In this document: piece after piece, positions 8,297 to 16,493 of the stretch | Numbering within the stretch: the stretch's first letter is position 1 | Layout: each line of letters opens with the position of its first letter | Assembly: GCA_052061695.1 (NCBI GenBank) | Contig: JBPZEY010000012.1 | Length of the DNA stretch: 64,000 bases | Source of the DNA: Alkalicoccus luteus | Lineage (GTDB): Bacteria > Bacillota > Bacilli > Bacillales > Salisediminibacteriaceae | Reading direction: 5' to 3' (one strand) | Notes under the pieces: model-generated | The model's database searches: none | Seen by the model: the letters and a program-made list of their open reading frames with translations, nothing else | What the model was told of the DNA's origin: nothing | Made by a program: the position numbers and the translations under genes

Positions 8297-9149
8297 AGTT
8301 ATCTTGGAAATGATTAAATTTGAGCATACTATTTTTGCTCTTCCGTTTGCCTTTCTGGGGGCACTGCTCGGGAGCTATTATGTTTTAGGGCATTTCCCAT
8401 CCTTTATTGACTGGGTGTGGATAACCCTCGCCATGGTTGGTGCCAGAAGTGCTGCTATGTCGTTAAACCGAGTAATCGATGCCTCGATCGATAAAGCCAA
8501 CCCCCGTACAGCAGATCGAGCCATACCGGCCGGACTTATTTCAAAGGTGGAAACGTGGGTATTTATAGGAGTTTCTTTTTTTGTGTTGTTTTTTGCAGCA
8601 TTCCAGCTGAATATGCTGGCTGTTTACCTGCTGCCGCTGGCAGTGTTTTTTCTTGTGTTTTATTCGTATACAAAGCGATTCACATGGCTTTGCCACGTGA
8701 TCCTCGGTATAACTATTGCTCTGGCACCTTTAGGCGGATGGGTAGCAGCTACGGGCGTTCTATCGTGGGAGGCCGTGGTGCTGTTTGCAGCAGTCGCCTT
8801 CTGGACAGCTGGCTTCGATATCATTTATGCCACGCAGGATGCAGACTATGACCGGCATGCCGGCCTGCATTCCATTCCCAGCCGATTTGGCATTGCACGA
8901 GCGCTGATTTTTTCCCGCAGCTTTCACGTCATAAGCTTTACAGCACTGATCCTGCTTGCCTTCGTAACACCGTTAGGGTGGATCTTTATCGTCGGAGCAT
9001 TAGCAGCGGGCGGAGTCATGGTGTATGAGCATTCACTCGTATCAGCAGATGATCTCTCAAACGTAAATAAAGCATTTTTCACAATGAATGGGATCATCAG
9101 CCTGCTCATGCTTGTGTTTACGATTGGAGATCTGCTGATTCTTGCCTGA
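8283..9149 (+). CDS. mqnP: UbiA-family prenyltransferase, MqnP type (futalosine menaquinone pathway)
   Basis: A 288-residue polytopic membrane protein of the UbiA superfamily. It has the two prenyl-diphosphate/magnesium motifs of the family: NRVIDASIDKANPRTADRAIPAG near residue 60, and DADYDRHAGLHSIPSRFG near residue 183, separated by hydrophobic helices. The start is ATG 8283, behind AAAGGGGAGC and inside the end of menG. Position between menG and mqnA supports prenylation of the futalosine-derived naphthoate rather than of 4-hydroxybenzoate or protoheme. It differs in context from MenA of the classical pathway. Assignment to MqnP is by context plus family and is fairly secure. Confidence 0.82.
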   Translation: MKKLKVILEMIKFEHTIFALPFAFLGALLGSYYVLGHFPSFIDWVWITLAMVGARSAAMSLNRVIDASIDKANPRTADRAIPAGLISKVETWVFIGVSFFVLFFAAFQLNMLAVYLLPLAVFFLVFYSYTKRFTWLCHVILGITIALAPLGGWVAATGVLSWEAVVLFAAVAFWTAGFDIIYATQDADYDRHAGLHSIPSRFGIARALIFSRSFHVISFTALILLAFVTPLGWIFIVGALAAGGVMVYEHSLVSADDLSNVNKAFFTMNGIISLLMLVFTIGDLLILA

Positions 9150-9175
9150 CGACCCCTTGAAAGGATGACGGTAAC

Positions 9176-10030
9176 ATGTCTTTTACAATTGGTGAAATTA
9201 CCTATACAAATATTCAGCCGATGTTTCATTTCTTGGATAGGGCTACGATGAGGCAGCAAGGATTCACGTTTCAAAAAGCGATCCCTGCCGAACTGAACAA
9301 ACGAATGCGGAACGGCGTGGTTGATGCTGGCGGTATAAGCTCATTTGAATATGCTTCCAATCCAGGAGCATATTATATTTTACGAGATCTGTCTGTTTCA
9401 TCCAAAGGCAGCGTACGATCTATTTTTCTGTTTTCGAAGCGTCCAATTGAAGAGCTCGACAATGCTTCGGTAGCACTGACCTCGAGTTCGGCTACCTCTG
9501 TACACCTGCTAAAGCTCTTACTGGAGAGGCGGGAAGGTGTTCAGCCTGTTTATACAGTAGAAGAACCTGATTACAAACAGATGCTCGCTCGTCATGATGC
9601 ATGTCTGCTAATTGGTGATGATGCAATAAAAGCGGCAGATTCCGCGGAAGAAAGCTATCAGTATGACCTTGGCCGTCTTTGGTTTGAATGGACAGGTCTT
9701 CCGATGACGTATGCGCTGCTCGCGGTGCGGAGAGAAAAAGCGGATCAGGATCCGCAGCGAACAGAAAAACTGCATCGGCAGCTGACAGACAGTCTGCATC
9801 TATGTCAAACGACTGGCTTTAAAGCTTTAACCGAAAAATCTGCTGCTGAGCACGGGCTTACTAGATCGTTTTGGGAATCCTACTTTCAAAACCTGCGCTA
9901 CGAGCTAAATGAAGAGGAATTTGCGGGTCTCAGCCTTTTCTGCCGAATGCTTTATGAAGAGCACTATATCCCGGAAAAGCCGAAAATTGAAGTCTGGGCA
10001 TCTGACAGATACAGGATGGGATTACGATGA
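9176..10030 (+). CDS. mqnA: chorismate dehydratase MqnA
   Basis: MqnA removes water from chorismate to give 3-[(1-carboxyvinyl)oxy]benzoate, the entry step of the futalosine route to menaquinone. The protein (284 residues) has a periplasmic-binding-protein-like fold without a signal peptide. Family features are IGEITYTNIQPMF at the N-terminus, AGGISSFEYA near residue 50, the serine-rich TSSSATSVHLLKLLL around residue 105 and LLIGDDAIKA near residue 143. It is embedded between mqnP and hepT, overlapping hepT by four bases. No mqnB, mqnC, mqnD or mqnE is in the window. Confidence 0.87.
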   Translation: MSFTIGEITYTNIQPMFHFLDRATMRQQGFTFQKAIPAELNKRMRNGVVDAGGISSFEYASNPGAYYILRDLSVSSKGSVRSIFLFSKRPIEELDNASVALTSSSATSVHLLKLLLERREGVQPVYTVEEPDYKQMLARHDACLLIGDDAIKAADSAEESYQYDLGRLWFEWTGLPMTYALLAVRREKADQDPQRTEKLHRQLTDSLHLCQTTGFKALTEKSAAEHGLTRSFWESYFQNLRYELNEEEFAGLSLFCRMLYEEHYIPEKPKIEVWASDRYRMGLR

Positions 10031-10995
10031 AGCTAGCAGAATTATACAGACACGTTAAACCAGAGGCTGCCAAGCTGGAAAAGGAAATTGAAGCCGCTAT
10101 AACGTCCGATCATGACGTATTGGAACAGACGTCCGCACACATCCTGCAGGCAGGCGGAAAGCGAATCAGGCCTGTTTTTGTGCTTCTTAGTGCCAAGTGC
10201 AGTTCGTACGAGTTTGATGAGATTAAAAAAGTAGCAGTGCCGCTTGAATTGATACACATGGCTTCTCTCGTGCACGATGATGTCATTGACGATGCTGACA
10301 CACGACGGGGCCGGGAAACCATTAAATCACGATGGGACAACCGGACGGCGATGTATACTGGCGATTTTTTATTTGCCAAAGCCATTCAAAAAGCAGCGGA
10401 GAGCAAATTTCTGGACGTTCATCCGATCTTGTCCCGGGCGATGAGAGAAATGTGTATTGGCGAGATCGAACAGCTGCAGGATCAGTATCATGCAGATCAG
10501 TCGCTTAAGGATTACCTGCGCCGCATTCGCCGAAAGACAGCACTCCTGATTTCAGTCAGCTGTGAGCTGGGAGCCGTCGTCAGCGGAGCGGATGATGACC
10601 TGCGGAGAGCACTAAAATGGTATGGCTATTATGCAGGCATGGCTTTCCAGGTAACAGACGATATTTTAGATTTTACTGGAAGTGAAAAGGAGCTCGGAAA
10701 ACCTGCCGGCAGTGACTTAATCCAAGGGAATATTACGATTCCTGCGCTTTACGCCATGGAGGAGGATGCCGAGCTTAACCGGATGATCCGTGACTATACG
10801 AACGATCCGGAACGAGTGCACCTGCCGATGGACGATGTTATCAGACGCCTTCGGCAAACAAATGCCATCTTCAAGTCGCGTCAGCTGGCAGACTCCTATG
10901 TGAATAAAGCAGTCATGATGCTGAAACCTTTCGCAAGTGCGGATACGGATTCCTTGATCCGGATTGCACATTTTATCGGCGGGCGTCGGTTTTAA
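10027..10995 (+). CDS. hepT: heptaprenyl diphosphate synthase component II
   Basis: HepT is the catalytic trans-prenyltransferase subunit that condenses isopentenyl diphosphate onto farnesyl diphosphate, giving the heptaprenyl tail of menaquinone. The length (322 residues) is normal. It has GGKRIRPVF near residue 43, the first aspartate-rich motif LVHDDVIDDADTRRG at about residue 80, and the second motif QVTDDILDFTGSEKELGKPAGSD at about residue 207. It ends with FIGGRRF. The ATG overlaps the end of mqnA by four bases (ATGA). Confidence 0.96.
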   Translation: MKLAELYRHVKPEAAKLEKEIEAAITSDHDVLEQTSAHILQAGGKRIRPVFVLLSAKCSSYEFDEIKKVAVPLELIHMASLVHDDVIDDADTRRGRETIKSRWDNRTAMYTGDFLFAKAIQKAAESKFLDVHPILSRAMREMCIGEIEQLQDQYHADQSLKDYLRRIRRKTALLISVSCELGAVVSGADDDLRRALKWYGYYAGMAFQVTDDILDFTGSEKELGKPAGSDLIQGNITIPALYAMEEDAELNRMIRDYTNDPERVHLPMDDVIRRLRQTNAIFKSRQLADSYVNKAVMMLKPFASADTDSLIRIAHFIGGRRF

Positions 10996-11005
10996 CTGGA
11001 TCAGC

Positions 11006-11031
11006 GCCGGACAGAATATCCCCTGTCCGGC
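11006..11031 (+). terminator. hairpin after hepT
   Basis: Nine-base arms GCCGGACAG (11006-11014) and CTGTCCGGC (11023-11031). The following sequence is T-rich but has no clean T run, so termination may be partial. Confidence 0.5.
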
Positions 11032-11056
11032 TGCATAGTTTATTTTATTGAAAGCG

Positions 11057-11085
11057 TTGTCATATGTCGGGGTTTTTGTTATAGT
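11057..11085 (+). promoter_or_regulatory. sigma-A promoter before ndk
   Basis: -35 TTGTCA (11057-11062), 17-base spacer, -10 TATAGT (11080-11085) with a TGn extension. It lies 39 bases before the ndk start. Confidence 0.75.
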
Positions 11086-11123
11086 AGGATAGAATTACAT
11101 ATTATGTATGCAGGAGATGATCA

Positions 11124-11561
11124 ATGATGGAACAAACATTTGTTATGGTGAAGCCGGATGGCGTTCGCCGCGGTCTCGCAAGTACAATTATGAACCGTTT
11201 TGAACAGAAGGGCTACGTTCTCCGGGGAGCAAAGCTGATGACCATGTCACGCGATCTCGCTGAAACGCATTATGGGGAGCATAAAGAGCGTCCGTTTTTC
11301 GGCGAACTCGTATCATTTATTACGTCGGGTCCTGTGTTTACTATGGTGCTGGAGGGAGAAGGAGTTATCGCTGAAGCCCGAAAAATGATTGGTGCAACAG
11401 ATCCATTGGAAGCTGCACCTGGTACGATTCGAGGGGATTATGCGACAAAAAAATCTGAGAATATTATTCACGGTTCAGATTCTCCGGAAAGCGCAGAGCG
11501 GGAAATTGCGTTATTTTTCTCAGCAGATGAGCTTGTAGAAGCTCCACAGACTATTTCCTAA
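11124..11561 (+). CDS. ndk: nucleoside diphosphate kinase
   Basis: Ndk transfers the gamma phosphate of ATP to nucleoside diphosphates through a phosphohistidine. The 145-residue protein starts with EQTFVMVKPDGVRRGLA. It contains GPVFTMVLEG, the segment GATDPLEAAPGTIRGDYA, and the active-site motif NIIHGSDSPESAEREI with the catalytic histidine at residue 116. Two adjacent ATGs (11124 and 11127) are possible, and CAGGAGATGA precedes both. In B. subtilis ndk also sits between hepT and cheR. Confidence 0.97.
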   Translation: MMEQTFVMVKPDGVRRGLASTIMNRFEQKGYVLRGAKLMTMSRDLAETHYGEHKERPFFGELVSFITSGPVFTMVLEGEGVIAEARKMIGATDPLEAAPGTIRGDYATKKSENIIHGSDSPESAEREIALFFSADELVEAPQTIS

Positions 11562-11649
11562 TCAATCATTAAAAGAGAAGCGGTCTGTTTCGCAGCGCTC
11601 AGAGTGTTAATATCGTCATTTTAAGGGAGTCACCTTGCATCTGCTTGTA

Positions 11650-11720
11650 TCTGCCGACACTCGCTTTTAGGGGGAACGGGGCTCGGCTTTCCCTCCTGCT
11701 GTCCGGCGGATCTTCGCCTC
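11650..11720 (-). repeat. dispersed intergenic repeat, copy A
   Basis: Read on the minus strand, this stretch aligns with 28220-28290 on the plus strand over 71 bases at roughly 70 percent identity by eye. The shared core is AAAGCGRGTGTCSGCAGA preceded by an AGCCGA-containing block. Both copies lie between genes. Similar sequences are, as I remember, common between genes in Bacillaceae. Confidence 0.55.
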
Positions 11721-12119
11721 TTTTTGAGACGAGGTCTTCCGAATTCGGAACCTGACAGTGCGATTTAAGTGCCTGATGATACGAGTCAAGATCTGGTTCA
11801 AGACGGATGAAACCTGCCTTATCCGACATTTCGATGACCAAAAGGGATGCCACTTCGCTTCATTGCCCTTGCAAGCAGAAGCGCACTCCTCTCTGCTTGT
11901 CGTGATGTTTTACTCCAAAGTGCGGACCCGGACCGGCGCTTGAAGGCTTCTTTTGAGAAGCCTGTGTCCAAGTAAAGCCGCGCCCTCCTCCCGTGCCTTT
12001 TTTCCCTTCATACGAGAGGATGCCGGAGAAATAGCAGATGAGAAGCCCGCGGCATCTAGATAAATAGAGAGGAAATACGACTAAACAGGCAAGTTGATGA
12101 ATGGTCTCAACAGCCTGCG

Positions 12120-12154
12120 CGCTGATAACGCTTCTTCGTTATCAGCGTTTTTTT
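12120..12154 (+). terminator. strong intrinsic terminator in the ndk-cheR gap
   Basis: Perfect 11-base arms CGCTGATAACG (12120-12130) and CGTTATCAGCG (12137-12147), followed by seven T. It is 560 bases after ndk, so it ends either a long ndk transcript or an unrecognised RNA. Confidence 0.9.
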
Positions 12155-12395
12155 ATTGGAGCAAGTGGTTGGACCTGCCTCAAAAAAATTAGAATCTAAT
12201 AAACGTGTACGCAATCGAAGGTTTGAGACTGCGGTTATCTGTAAATGAATTCCATATCAACATCTGTTTCAGTGAGGATAGAAGACGGGTTATTTATTAA
12301 TAGCCGGACTGTGGGATAATAAAAGCAGCAGGATCTGCCGATAGTAAAGACAGAGCTGTACTTAAATGTGTCACGAGAGAAGAGGGATAGATAGC

Positions 12396-13163
12396 ATGAG
12401 CGCAGACTATATTGCATTTACGGAAGCTGTTTACAAAAAAACCGGAATTGATTTAACGCTTTATAAAGAGTCACAAATGAAACGGCGTCTTACGTCATTA
12501 CGAGATAAGCGGGGATTCATCAGCTTTAGTGACTATTACAAAGCCCTCCGAAGTGACGAACAGCTTTTCAAGGAATTTTTAGAGCGTATGACAATTAATG
12601 TGTCCGAGTTCTTTCGAAACCGAAGCAGATGGGACACTTTAGAAACGCGCATCCTCCCCGAATTGGTAAAGCAAAGAGGGAGCTTAAAAATGTGGAGTGC
12701 TGCCTGCTCGACAGGAGAGGAACCTTATTCGTTATCAATCTTACTCCATTTGCTGCAGGTCAAGGGGAGTATTTTGGCGACAGATCTGGACGAATCGATT
12801 TTAAACAGGGCGCGCGCAGGTCTTTACATGGAAAAATCCTTGAAGGAAGTCCCGCCAGCCCAGCGGGATCAATTCTTTACTAAGGACTTGGCCGGCTGGA
12901 AGATCTCAGAACGTATAAAAAAGCCGGTAACCTTTAAAAAACACAACTTGCTTCAAGATACGTATCCTGCGGGACTCGATTTAATAGTGTGCCGAAACGT
13001 CATGATCTATTTTACCGAAGAAGCAAAAATAGACATTTATAACCGCTTTTCGGATTCATTAAGGACTGGGGGCATTCTGTTTGTCGGAAGCACCGAACAA
13101 ATATTCAATCCTGCAAAGTTTGGTCTGGAATCAGCAGATACATTTTTTTATCGAAAAAGCTGA
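12396..13163 (+). CDS. cheR: chemotaxis protein methyltransferase CheR
   Basis: CheR methylates glutamates of chemoreceptors using S-adenosylmethionine. The 255-residue length matches B. subtilis CheR. An N-terminal helical domain (KKTGIDLTLYKESQMKRRL, INVSEFFRNRSRWDTLE) precedes the SAM domain. That domain contains LKMWSAACSTGEEPYSLSILL, ILATDLDESILNRARAGLY and DLIVCRNVMIYFTEEAK. ATG 12396 is chosen because AGAAGAGGGATAG precedes it and it gives the family N-terminus; the frame is open back to 12366. Its place between ndk and the aro genes is conserved. Confidence 0.95.
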   Translation: MSADYIAFTEAVYKKTGIDLTLYKESQMKRRLTSLRDKRGFISFSDYYKALRSDEQLFKEFLERMTINVSEFFRNRSRWDTLETRILPELVKQRGSLKMWSAACSTGEEPYSLSILLHLLQVKGSILATDLDESILNRARAGLYMEKSLKEVPPAQRDQFFTKDLAGWKISERIKKPVTFKKHNLLQDTYPAGLDLIVCRNVMIYFTEEAKIDIYNRFSDSLRTGGILFVGSTEQIFNPAKFGLESADTFFYRKS

Positions 13164-13258
13164 TAGATACGGCTTTTGATTCCTTATCGACTCTTACGCT
13201 TTTTAATAACAATACGAATTCCCAAACGTATACACTATTTTGAAATGAAGGGTTGCTA

Positions 13259-13336
13259 TTGTTAACAAAGTTACGTTCGGCATCTGCTACCTTTACGAGT
13301 AAACGTTTTTTGCTGATGCTGATTGTGGTGGAGTGA
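13259..13336 (+). CDS. possible 25-residue small protein
   Basis: A TTG-initiated frame of 25 codons ending in TGA. It is preceded by ATGAAGGG about 7 bases upstream. The product is basic at the N-terminus and hydrophobic at the end (KRFLLMLIVVE), so it could be a membrane peptide or the remnant of a larger gene start. No homologue is recognised. The short length and TTG start make chance occurrence quite possible. Confidence 0.2.
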   Translation: MLTKLRSASATFTSKRFLLMLIVVE

Positions 13337-13410
13337 GGTTAGCATGCCTCCCATAAGTCTGCATCTGCAGGAAGAGCTTCTGTTGAGGTTCAGTATATTT
13401 CCGGAAGTTT

Positions 13411-13446
13411 GAAACCCTCCTGTTCAGGACGGTTTCTTCTTTTATT
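13411..13446 (+). terminator. terminator-like hairpin upstream of aroC
   Basis: Arms GAAACCCTCCTG (13411-13422) and CAGGACGGTTTC (13425-13436) pair with one internal C-C mismatch, followed by a T-rich tail TTCTTTTA. It would stop transcription entering from cheR, or act in an aro leader. Confidence 0.7.
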
Positions 13447-13664
13447 AATTCATCTGATAAAGGAGATTTATAAGCACTTGCGTAGAATAAACGGCTTTAA
13501 AAACGTTACAATAGCACGAGCAGGAAGCAATCTGAAAGGTAAAATCAGAATGTTTTCAGAAAAAATCGTGTAATCCTCTTGAAATTGCATGCAAAATCAG
13601 CAAGAATAGACACTAAGGCAATTTAACGCATAAAAGCGATAAAGAAAACGGAAGGTGATCATGG

Positions 13665-14837
13665 ATGAGATTTTTAACAGCAGGCGAATCACACGGACCA
13701 CAACTAACAGCGATTGTAGAAGGAGTACCTTCCCAGCTTCCTCTTCAGGCTGAAGATATTAATAAACATTTGGCACGTCGTCAAAAAGGGTATGGACGAG
13801 GCCGCAGAATGCAAATTGAAAAAGATCAGGTCCAGATTTTAAGCGGAGTCCGACACGGAAAAACAACAGGCGCTCCGATCACGCTCGTTGTCGAAAATAA
13901 GGATTGGACGCACTGGACGAAAATAATGGGCGCTGAACCGATTTCAGAGCAAGAAGAACAAGAAGTAAAGCGTAAAATTACGAGACCCCGCCCAGGCCAT
14001 GCTGATTTGAATGGCGCGATAAAGTACCGGCACCGCGACATGCGGAATGTACTGGAGCGTTCCAGTGCAAGAGAAACAACTGTCAGAGTTGCTGTTGGTG
14101 CGCTGGCGCAGGTTATTTTAGAACAATTTAATATCCGGCTTGCAGGCCACGTATTGGAAATAGGAGATGTGAAAGCAGAACAGCTTCCCTTTGAGAGTGT
14201 AGATGCACTGCAAGAAGTGACGGAAGCTTCTGAAGTTCGCTGCATGGATGGGGAAGCTGCCGAAAAAATGAAAGCGGCTATTGATGATGCAAAACAAAAC
14301 GGTGACTCTATCGGCGGTATTGTAGAAGTAATCGCTGAGAATGTTCCGATCGGACTTGGCAGCTATGTTCACTACGATCGTAAGCTGGACGGGAAAATTG
14401 CTCAGTCCGTATTAAGCATCAACGCCTTTAAAGGTGTTGAAATCGGCTTAGGCTTTGAGGCTGCCAGAATGAAAGGCAGCGAGGTTCATGATGAAATTAC
14501 GTATTCTGAGGAAGGCGGATTTCAGCGGAGAACGAACCGCCTTGGCGGTTTTGAAGGCGGTATGACAAACGGGATGCCGGTTGTTGTGCATGGTGCAATG
14601 AAGCCAATTCCTACCCTGTATAAGCCTCTTCAAAGTGTCGATATTGATTCAAAAGAACCGTTTACAGCATCGATTGAACGTTCGGACAGCTGCGCGGTGC
14701 CGGCAGCAGCGGTAGTAGCAGAAGCAGCAGTCGCCTGGGAACTTGCAGATGCGTTTCTAGATAAATTTGGAGCGGATACGATGGATGATATTCGTCATTC
14801 CTACGAACATTACTTGAAAGAAGCGAGGGAATTTTAA
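13665..14837 (+). CDS. aroC: chorismate synthase
   Basis: Chorismate synthase (called AroF in B. subtilis) converts EPSP to chorismate using reduced FMN. The length (390 residues) is normal. It has the opening MRFLTAGESHGPQLTAIVEGVP, the signature RRQKGYGRGRRM near residue 40, and the conserved RPGHADLNGAIKYRHRDMRNVLERSSARETTVR around residues 107-140. The C-terminal block includes GGFEGGMTNGMPVVV. The start follows GGAAGGTGATC. It is the first gene of the aromatic supraoperon, and aroB starts directly after its stop. Confidence 0.97.
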   Translation: MRFLTAGESHGPQLTAIVEGVPSQLPLQAEDINKHLARRQKGYGRGRRMQIEKDQVQILSGVRHGKTTGAPITLVVENKDWTHWTKIMGAEPISEQEEQEVKRKITRPRPGHADLNGAIKYRHRDMRNVLERSSARETTVRVAVGALAQVILEQFNIRLAGHVLEIGDVKAEQLPFESVDALQEVTEASEVRCMDGEAAEKMKAAIDDAKQNGDSIGGIVEVIAENVPIGLGSYVHYDRKLDGKIAQSVLSINAFKGVEIGLGFEAARMKGSEVHDEITYSEEGGFQRRTNRLGGFEGGMTNGMPVVVHGAMKPIPTLYKPLQSVDIDSKEPFTASIERSDSCAVPAAAVVAEAAVAWELADAFLDKFGADTMDDIRHSYEHYLKEAREF

Positions 14838-15920
14838 ATGTCCAAAAGGCTTGACATCAACAACAGCGGAGGAACGTATCCCGTTTTAATTGAACACGGT
14901 CTGCGCTTTCGCATAGAAGAGGAGATTCGGCGCGTCTGCCCGGATGCTACGACGATCTTCTTGCTTGCTGATGAAAAAGCTGCAGCTCATCATCTGGATG
15001 ATGTAATATCCTCTTTTTCTGCAGCGCCGCATGTCATCCGTATTCCGCAGGGCGAATCCTCGAAATCGTTTGATGAATTAGAGCGGGTTTTAACAGAGCT
15101 GCTGGAACATGGAGCTGACCGAAAAAGTGTTGTTGCAGCTCTCGGAGGAGGCGTCACAGGAGATTTGGCCGGTTTTGCAGCTGCTGTGCTTTTGAGAGGC
15201 GTTTCCTTCGTACAGATTCCGACGACTTTGCTTGCTCATGACAGCAGTGTTGGCGGGAAAACCGGAATTAATCATCAAGCCGGTAAAAACCTGATTGGTT
15301 CTTTTTATGCGCCGAATGCTGTGTTATATGATCCGGCGATGCTTGCGACTTTGCCTGAGCGTGAGTGGCGCTCAGGGTTTGCTGAGGTGATCAAGCATAG
15401 TCTGATCAGCCGCGCCGGCCTGTTAGAGTGGTTGTATGCCCACGTACAAGATCCGAGCGACTTGCAAGAGGATGCGCTTGAGGAACTGCTTTACCGATCG
15501 ATTCAAGTTAAGGCTGATATAGTGCAGGAAGATGAGTTTGAAGCCGGAGTAAGAGCCTATTTAAACTTTGGGCACACGCTGGGACATGCCGTTGAGGCTG
15601 AGGCAGGATACGGGGGATGGACTCACGGAGAGGCTGTCGCGCTTGGAATGCTCGCTGCCATGCACCTCAGCCGCATGAAGCTGGAGGCGGACGTTCCGCT
15701 CGAAAAAGTCGAGCAGCTGCTTAAGAGCCACGGATTTCAAACTTCCCTGCCCCGCTCTTTCAACCATGAGAAGCTGCTTAAACGCATGATGCATGATAAA
15801 AAAACAGAGGGCGGCAATCTTCGCTTCGTACTGTTAAAAGAGCTTGGCGAGCCTAAACTTGTTCCGGTGGATCCGGAGATGGTGGAGCGGGCAATGAAAG
15901 AGGTGACAGCCGATGATTAG
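14838..15920 (+). CDS. aroB: 3-dehydroquinate synthase
   Basis: AroB cyclises DAHP to 3-dehydroquinate, the second shikimate-pathway step, using NAD and a metal ion. The 360-residue protein shows ALGGGVTGDLAGFAAAVLLRG around residue 105, IPTTLLAHDSSVGGKTGINH, and the metal/substrate segment NFGHTLGHAVEAEAGYGGWTHGEAVALGM. The start codon directly follows the aroC stop, and its end overlaps aroH by eight bases, so the three aro genes are translationally linked. Confidence 0.97.
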   Translation: MSKRLDINNSGGTYPVLIEHGLRFRIEEEIRRVCPDATTIFLLADEKAAAHHLDDVISSFSAAPHVIRIPQGESSKSFDELERVLTELLEHGADRKSVVAALGGGVTGDLAGFAAAVLLRGVSFVQIPTTLLAHDSSVGGKTGINHQAGKNLIGSFYAPNAVLYDPAMLATLPEREWRSGFAEVIKHSLISRAGLLEWLYAHVQDPSDLQEDALEELLYRSIQVKADIVQEDEFEAGVRAYLNFGHTLGHAVEAEAGYGGWTHGEAVALGMLAAMHLSRMKLEADVPLEKVEQLLKSHGFQTSLPRSFNHEKLLKRMMHDKKTEGGNLRFVLLKELGEPKLVPVDPEMVERAMKEVTADD

Positions 15921-16290
15921 AGGTATCAGGGGAGCAGCGACGATTAATGAGAATACGGAGTCAGAGATATTGCTTCATACTGAACGGCTAATGAAGGAAA
16001 TCGAATCCCGCAATGCGCTTGATCCGGAACAGATCGCACATGTGATCGTCACGGTTACAGAAGATATTAATGCTACCTTTCCAGCGAGAGCATTGAGAGA
16101 TATTGAAGGCTACCAGTTCGTTCCGGTGATGTGCTCGAGGGAAATTCCTGTACCGGGATCGATGCCGCTTTGCATCAGACTGATGGTCACAGCTGAAACA
16201 GATTTGGAGCAAAAGGATATTCAGCACGTCTATCTTGGCAAGGCAGCATCACTGAGGCCGGACCTTTCCTTGACAAACAATGAAGGATAA
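15913..16290 (+). CDS. aroH: chorismate mutase, AroH class
   Basis: AroH rearranges chorismate to prephenate, the branch toward tyrosine and phenylalanine. The 125-residue protein belongs to the small trimeric AroH family. It opens with MIRGIRGAATINENTE, carries the active-site arginines in that segment and in FPARALRD, and has VPVMCSREIPVPGSMPLCIRLM-type sequence in the C-terminal half. The trp promoter (-35 at 16270) lies inside its last codons, so aroH and trpE can be transcribed separately or together. Confidence 0.96.
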   Translation: MIRGIRGAATINENTESEILLHTERLMKEIESRNALDPEQIAHVIVTVTEDINATFPARALRDIEGYQFVPVMCSREIPVPGSMPLCIRLMVTAETDLEQKDIQHVYLGKAASLRPDLSLTNNEG

Positions 16291-16298
16291 CGTAGGAT
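16270..16298 (+). promoter_or_regulatory. trp operon promoter
   Basis: Perfect -35 TTGACA (16270-16275), 17-base spacer, -10 TAGGAT (16293-16298). It overlaps the end of aroH and sits immediately before the TRAP-type leader, as expected for a regulated internal trp promoter. Confidence 0.8.
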
Positions 16299-16306
16299 AG
16301 CGCTAA

Positions 16307-16387
16307 TAGAGATGAGCGGTCCCGCACGCGAAGGGACTGAAGCAGAGCCGGAGTAGAGTCCGAAGAGTATAGCTGAGATGAGTTTAG
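16307..16387 (+). promoter_or_regulatory. TRAP binding site in the trpE leader
   Basis: The leader carries a series of GAG/TAG triplets, mostly spaced by two or three bases. They lie at 16307/16309, 16314, 16345, 16351, 16356, 16365, 16370, 16375, 16380 and 16385. The last five (16365 to 16387) are all separated by exactly two bases, the spacing TRAP uses. A small stem GTCCC/GGGAC separates the first triplets from the main group. TRAP itself is encoded at 6379-6600. Confidence 0.87.
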
Positions 16388-16416
16388 TTCCGAACGTTTG
16401 AATAACCTCCTATTCC

Positions 16417-16450
16417 ATATCCCTGGAGAGATACGATCATAAGGGGATAT
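16417..16450 (+). terminator. trp leader attenuator hairpin (candidate)
   Basis: Arms CATATCCC (about 16416-16423) and GGGATATG (16444-16451), followed by TTCTTC. The tail is poor in T, so this is less certain than the downstream Shine-Dalgarno hairpin. It could be the TRAP-promoted terminator. Confidence 0.45.
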
Positions 16451-16471
16451 GTTCTTCATGCTACTCTCCGG

Positions 16472-16493
16472 CTTCATCTGACTTAAGATGAGG
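16472..16493 (+). promoter_or_regulatory. hairpin sequestering the trpE ribosome site
   Basis: CTTCATCT (16472-16479) pairs with AGATGAGG (16486-16493) across a six-base loop, with one G-U wobble. The right arm contains the AGG of the trpE Shine-Dalgarno AGGTGA (16491-16496). The upstream segment ACTCTCCGGCT (16463-16473) can instead pair with AGCCGGAGTAGAGT in the triplet region, overlapping the left arm by two bases. The two pairings look mutually exclusive. Confidence 0.6.

Larger units (their letters stand above)
11562..12395 (+). other. 834-bp intergenic stretch between ndk and cheR
   Basis: No convincing gene is present. Open frames exist on both strands, but they lack ribosome sites and their translations are low-complexity and arginine/proline-rich. 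The left part (11650-11720) is a copy of a dispersed repeat. The middle has a hairpin AGGCTTCTTTTGAGAAGCCT at about 11944-11963. A very strong terminator stands at 12120-12154, and a possible extended -10 (TGGGATAAT, 12312-12320) precedes cheR. Confidence 0.6.
13164..13664 (+). other. 501-bp intergenic stretch between cheR and aroC
   Basis: No recognised gene. It contains a possible 25-codon reading frame (13259-13336), a terminator hairpin (13411-13440) and an AT-rich part after 13440 with weak -10-like sequence (TACAAT near 13508). The promoter of the aro genes should lie after the terminator, but I cannot place it with confidence. Confidence 0.5.

Noticed and set aside
11599..11853. 84-codon frame on the minus strand
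   Set aside because: Overlaps the dispersed repeat, lacks a ribosome site, and the product is a basic, proline-rich sequence without family resemblance.
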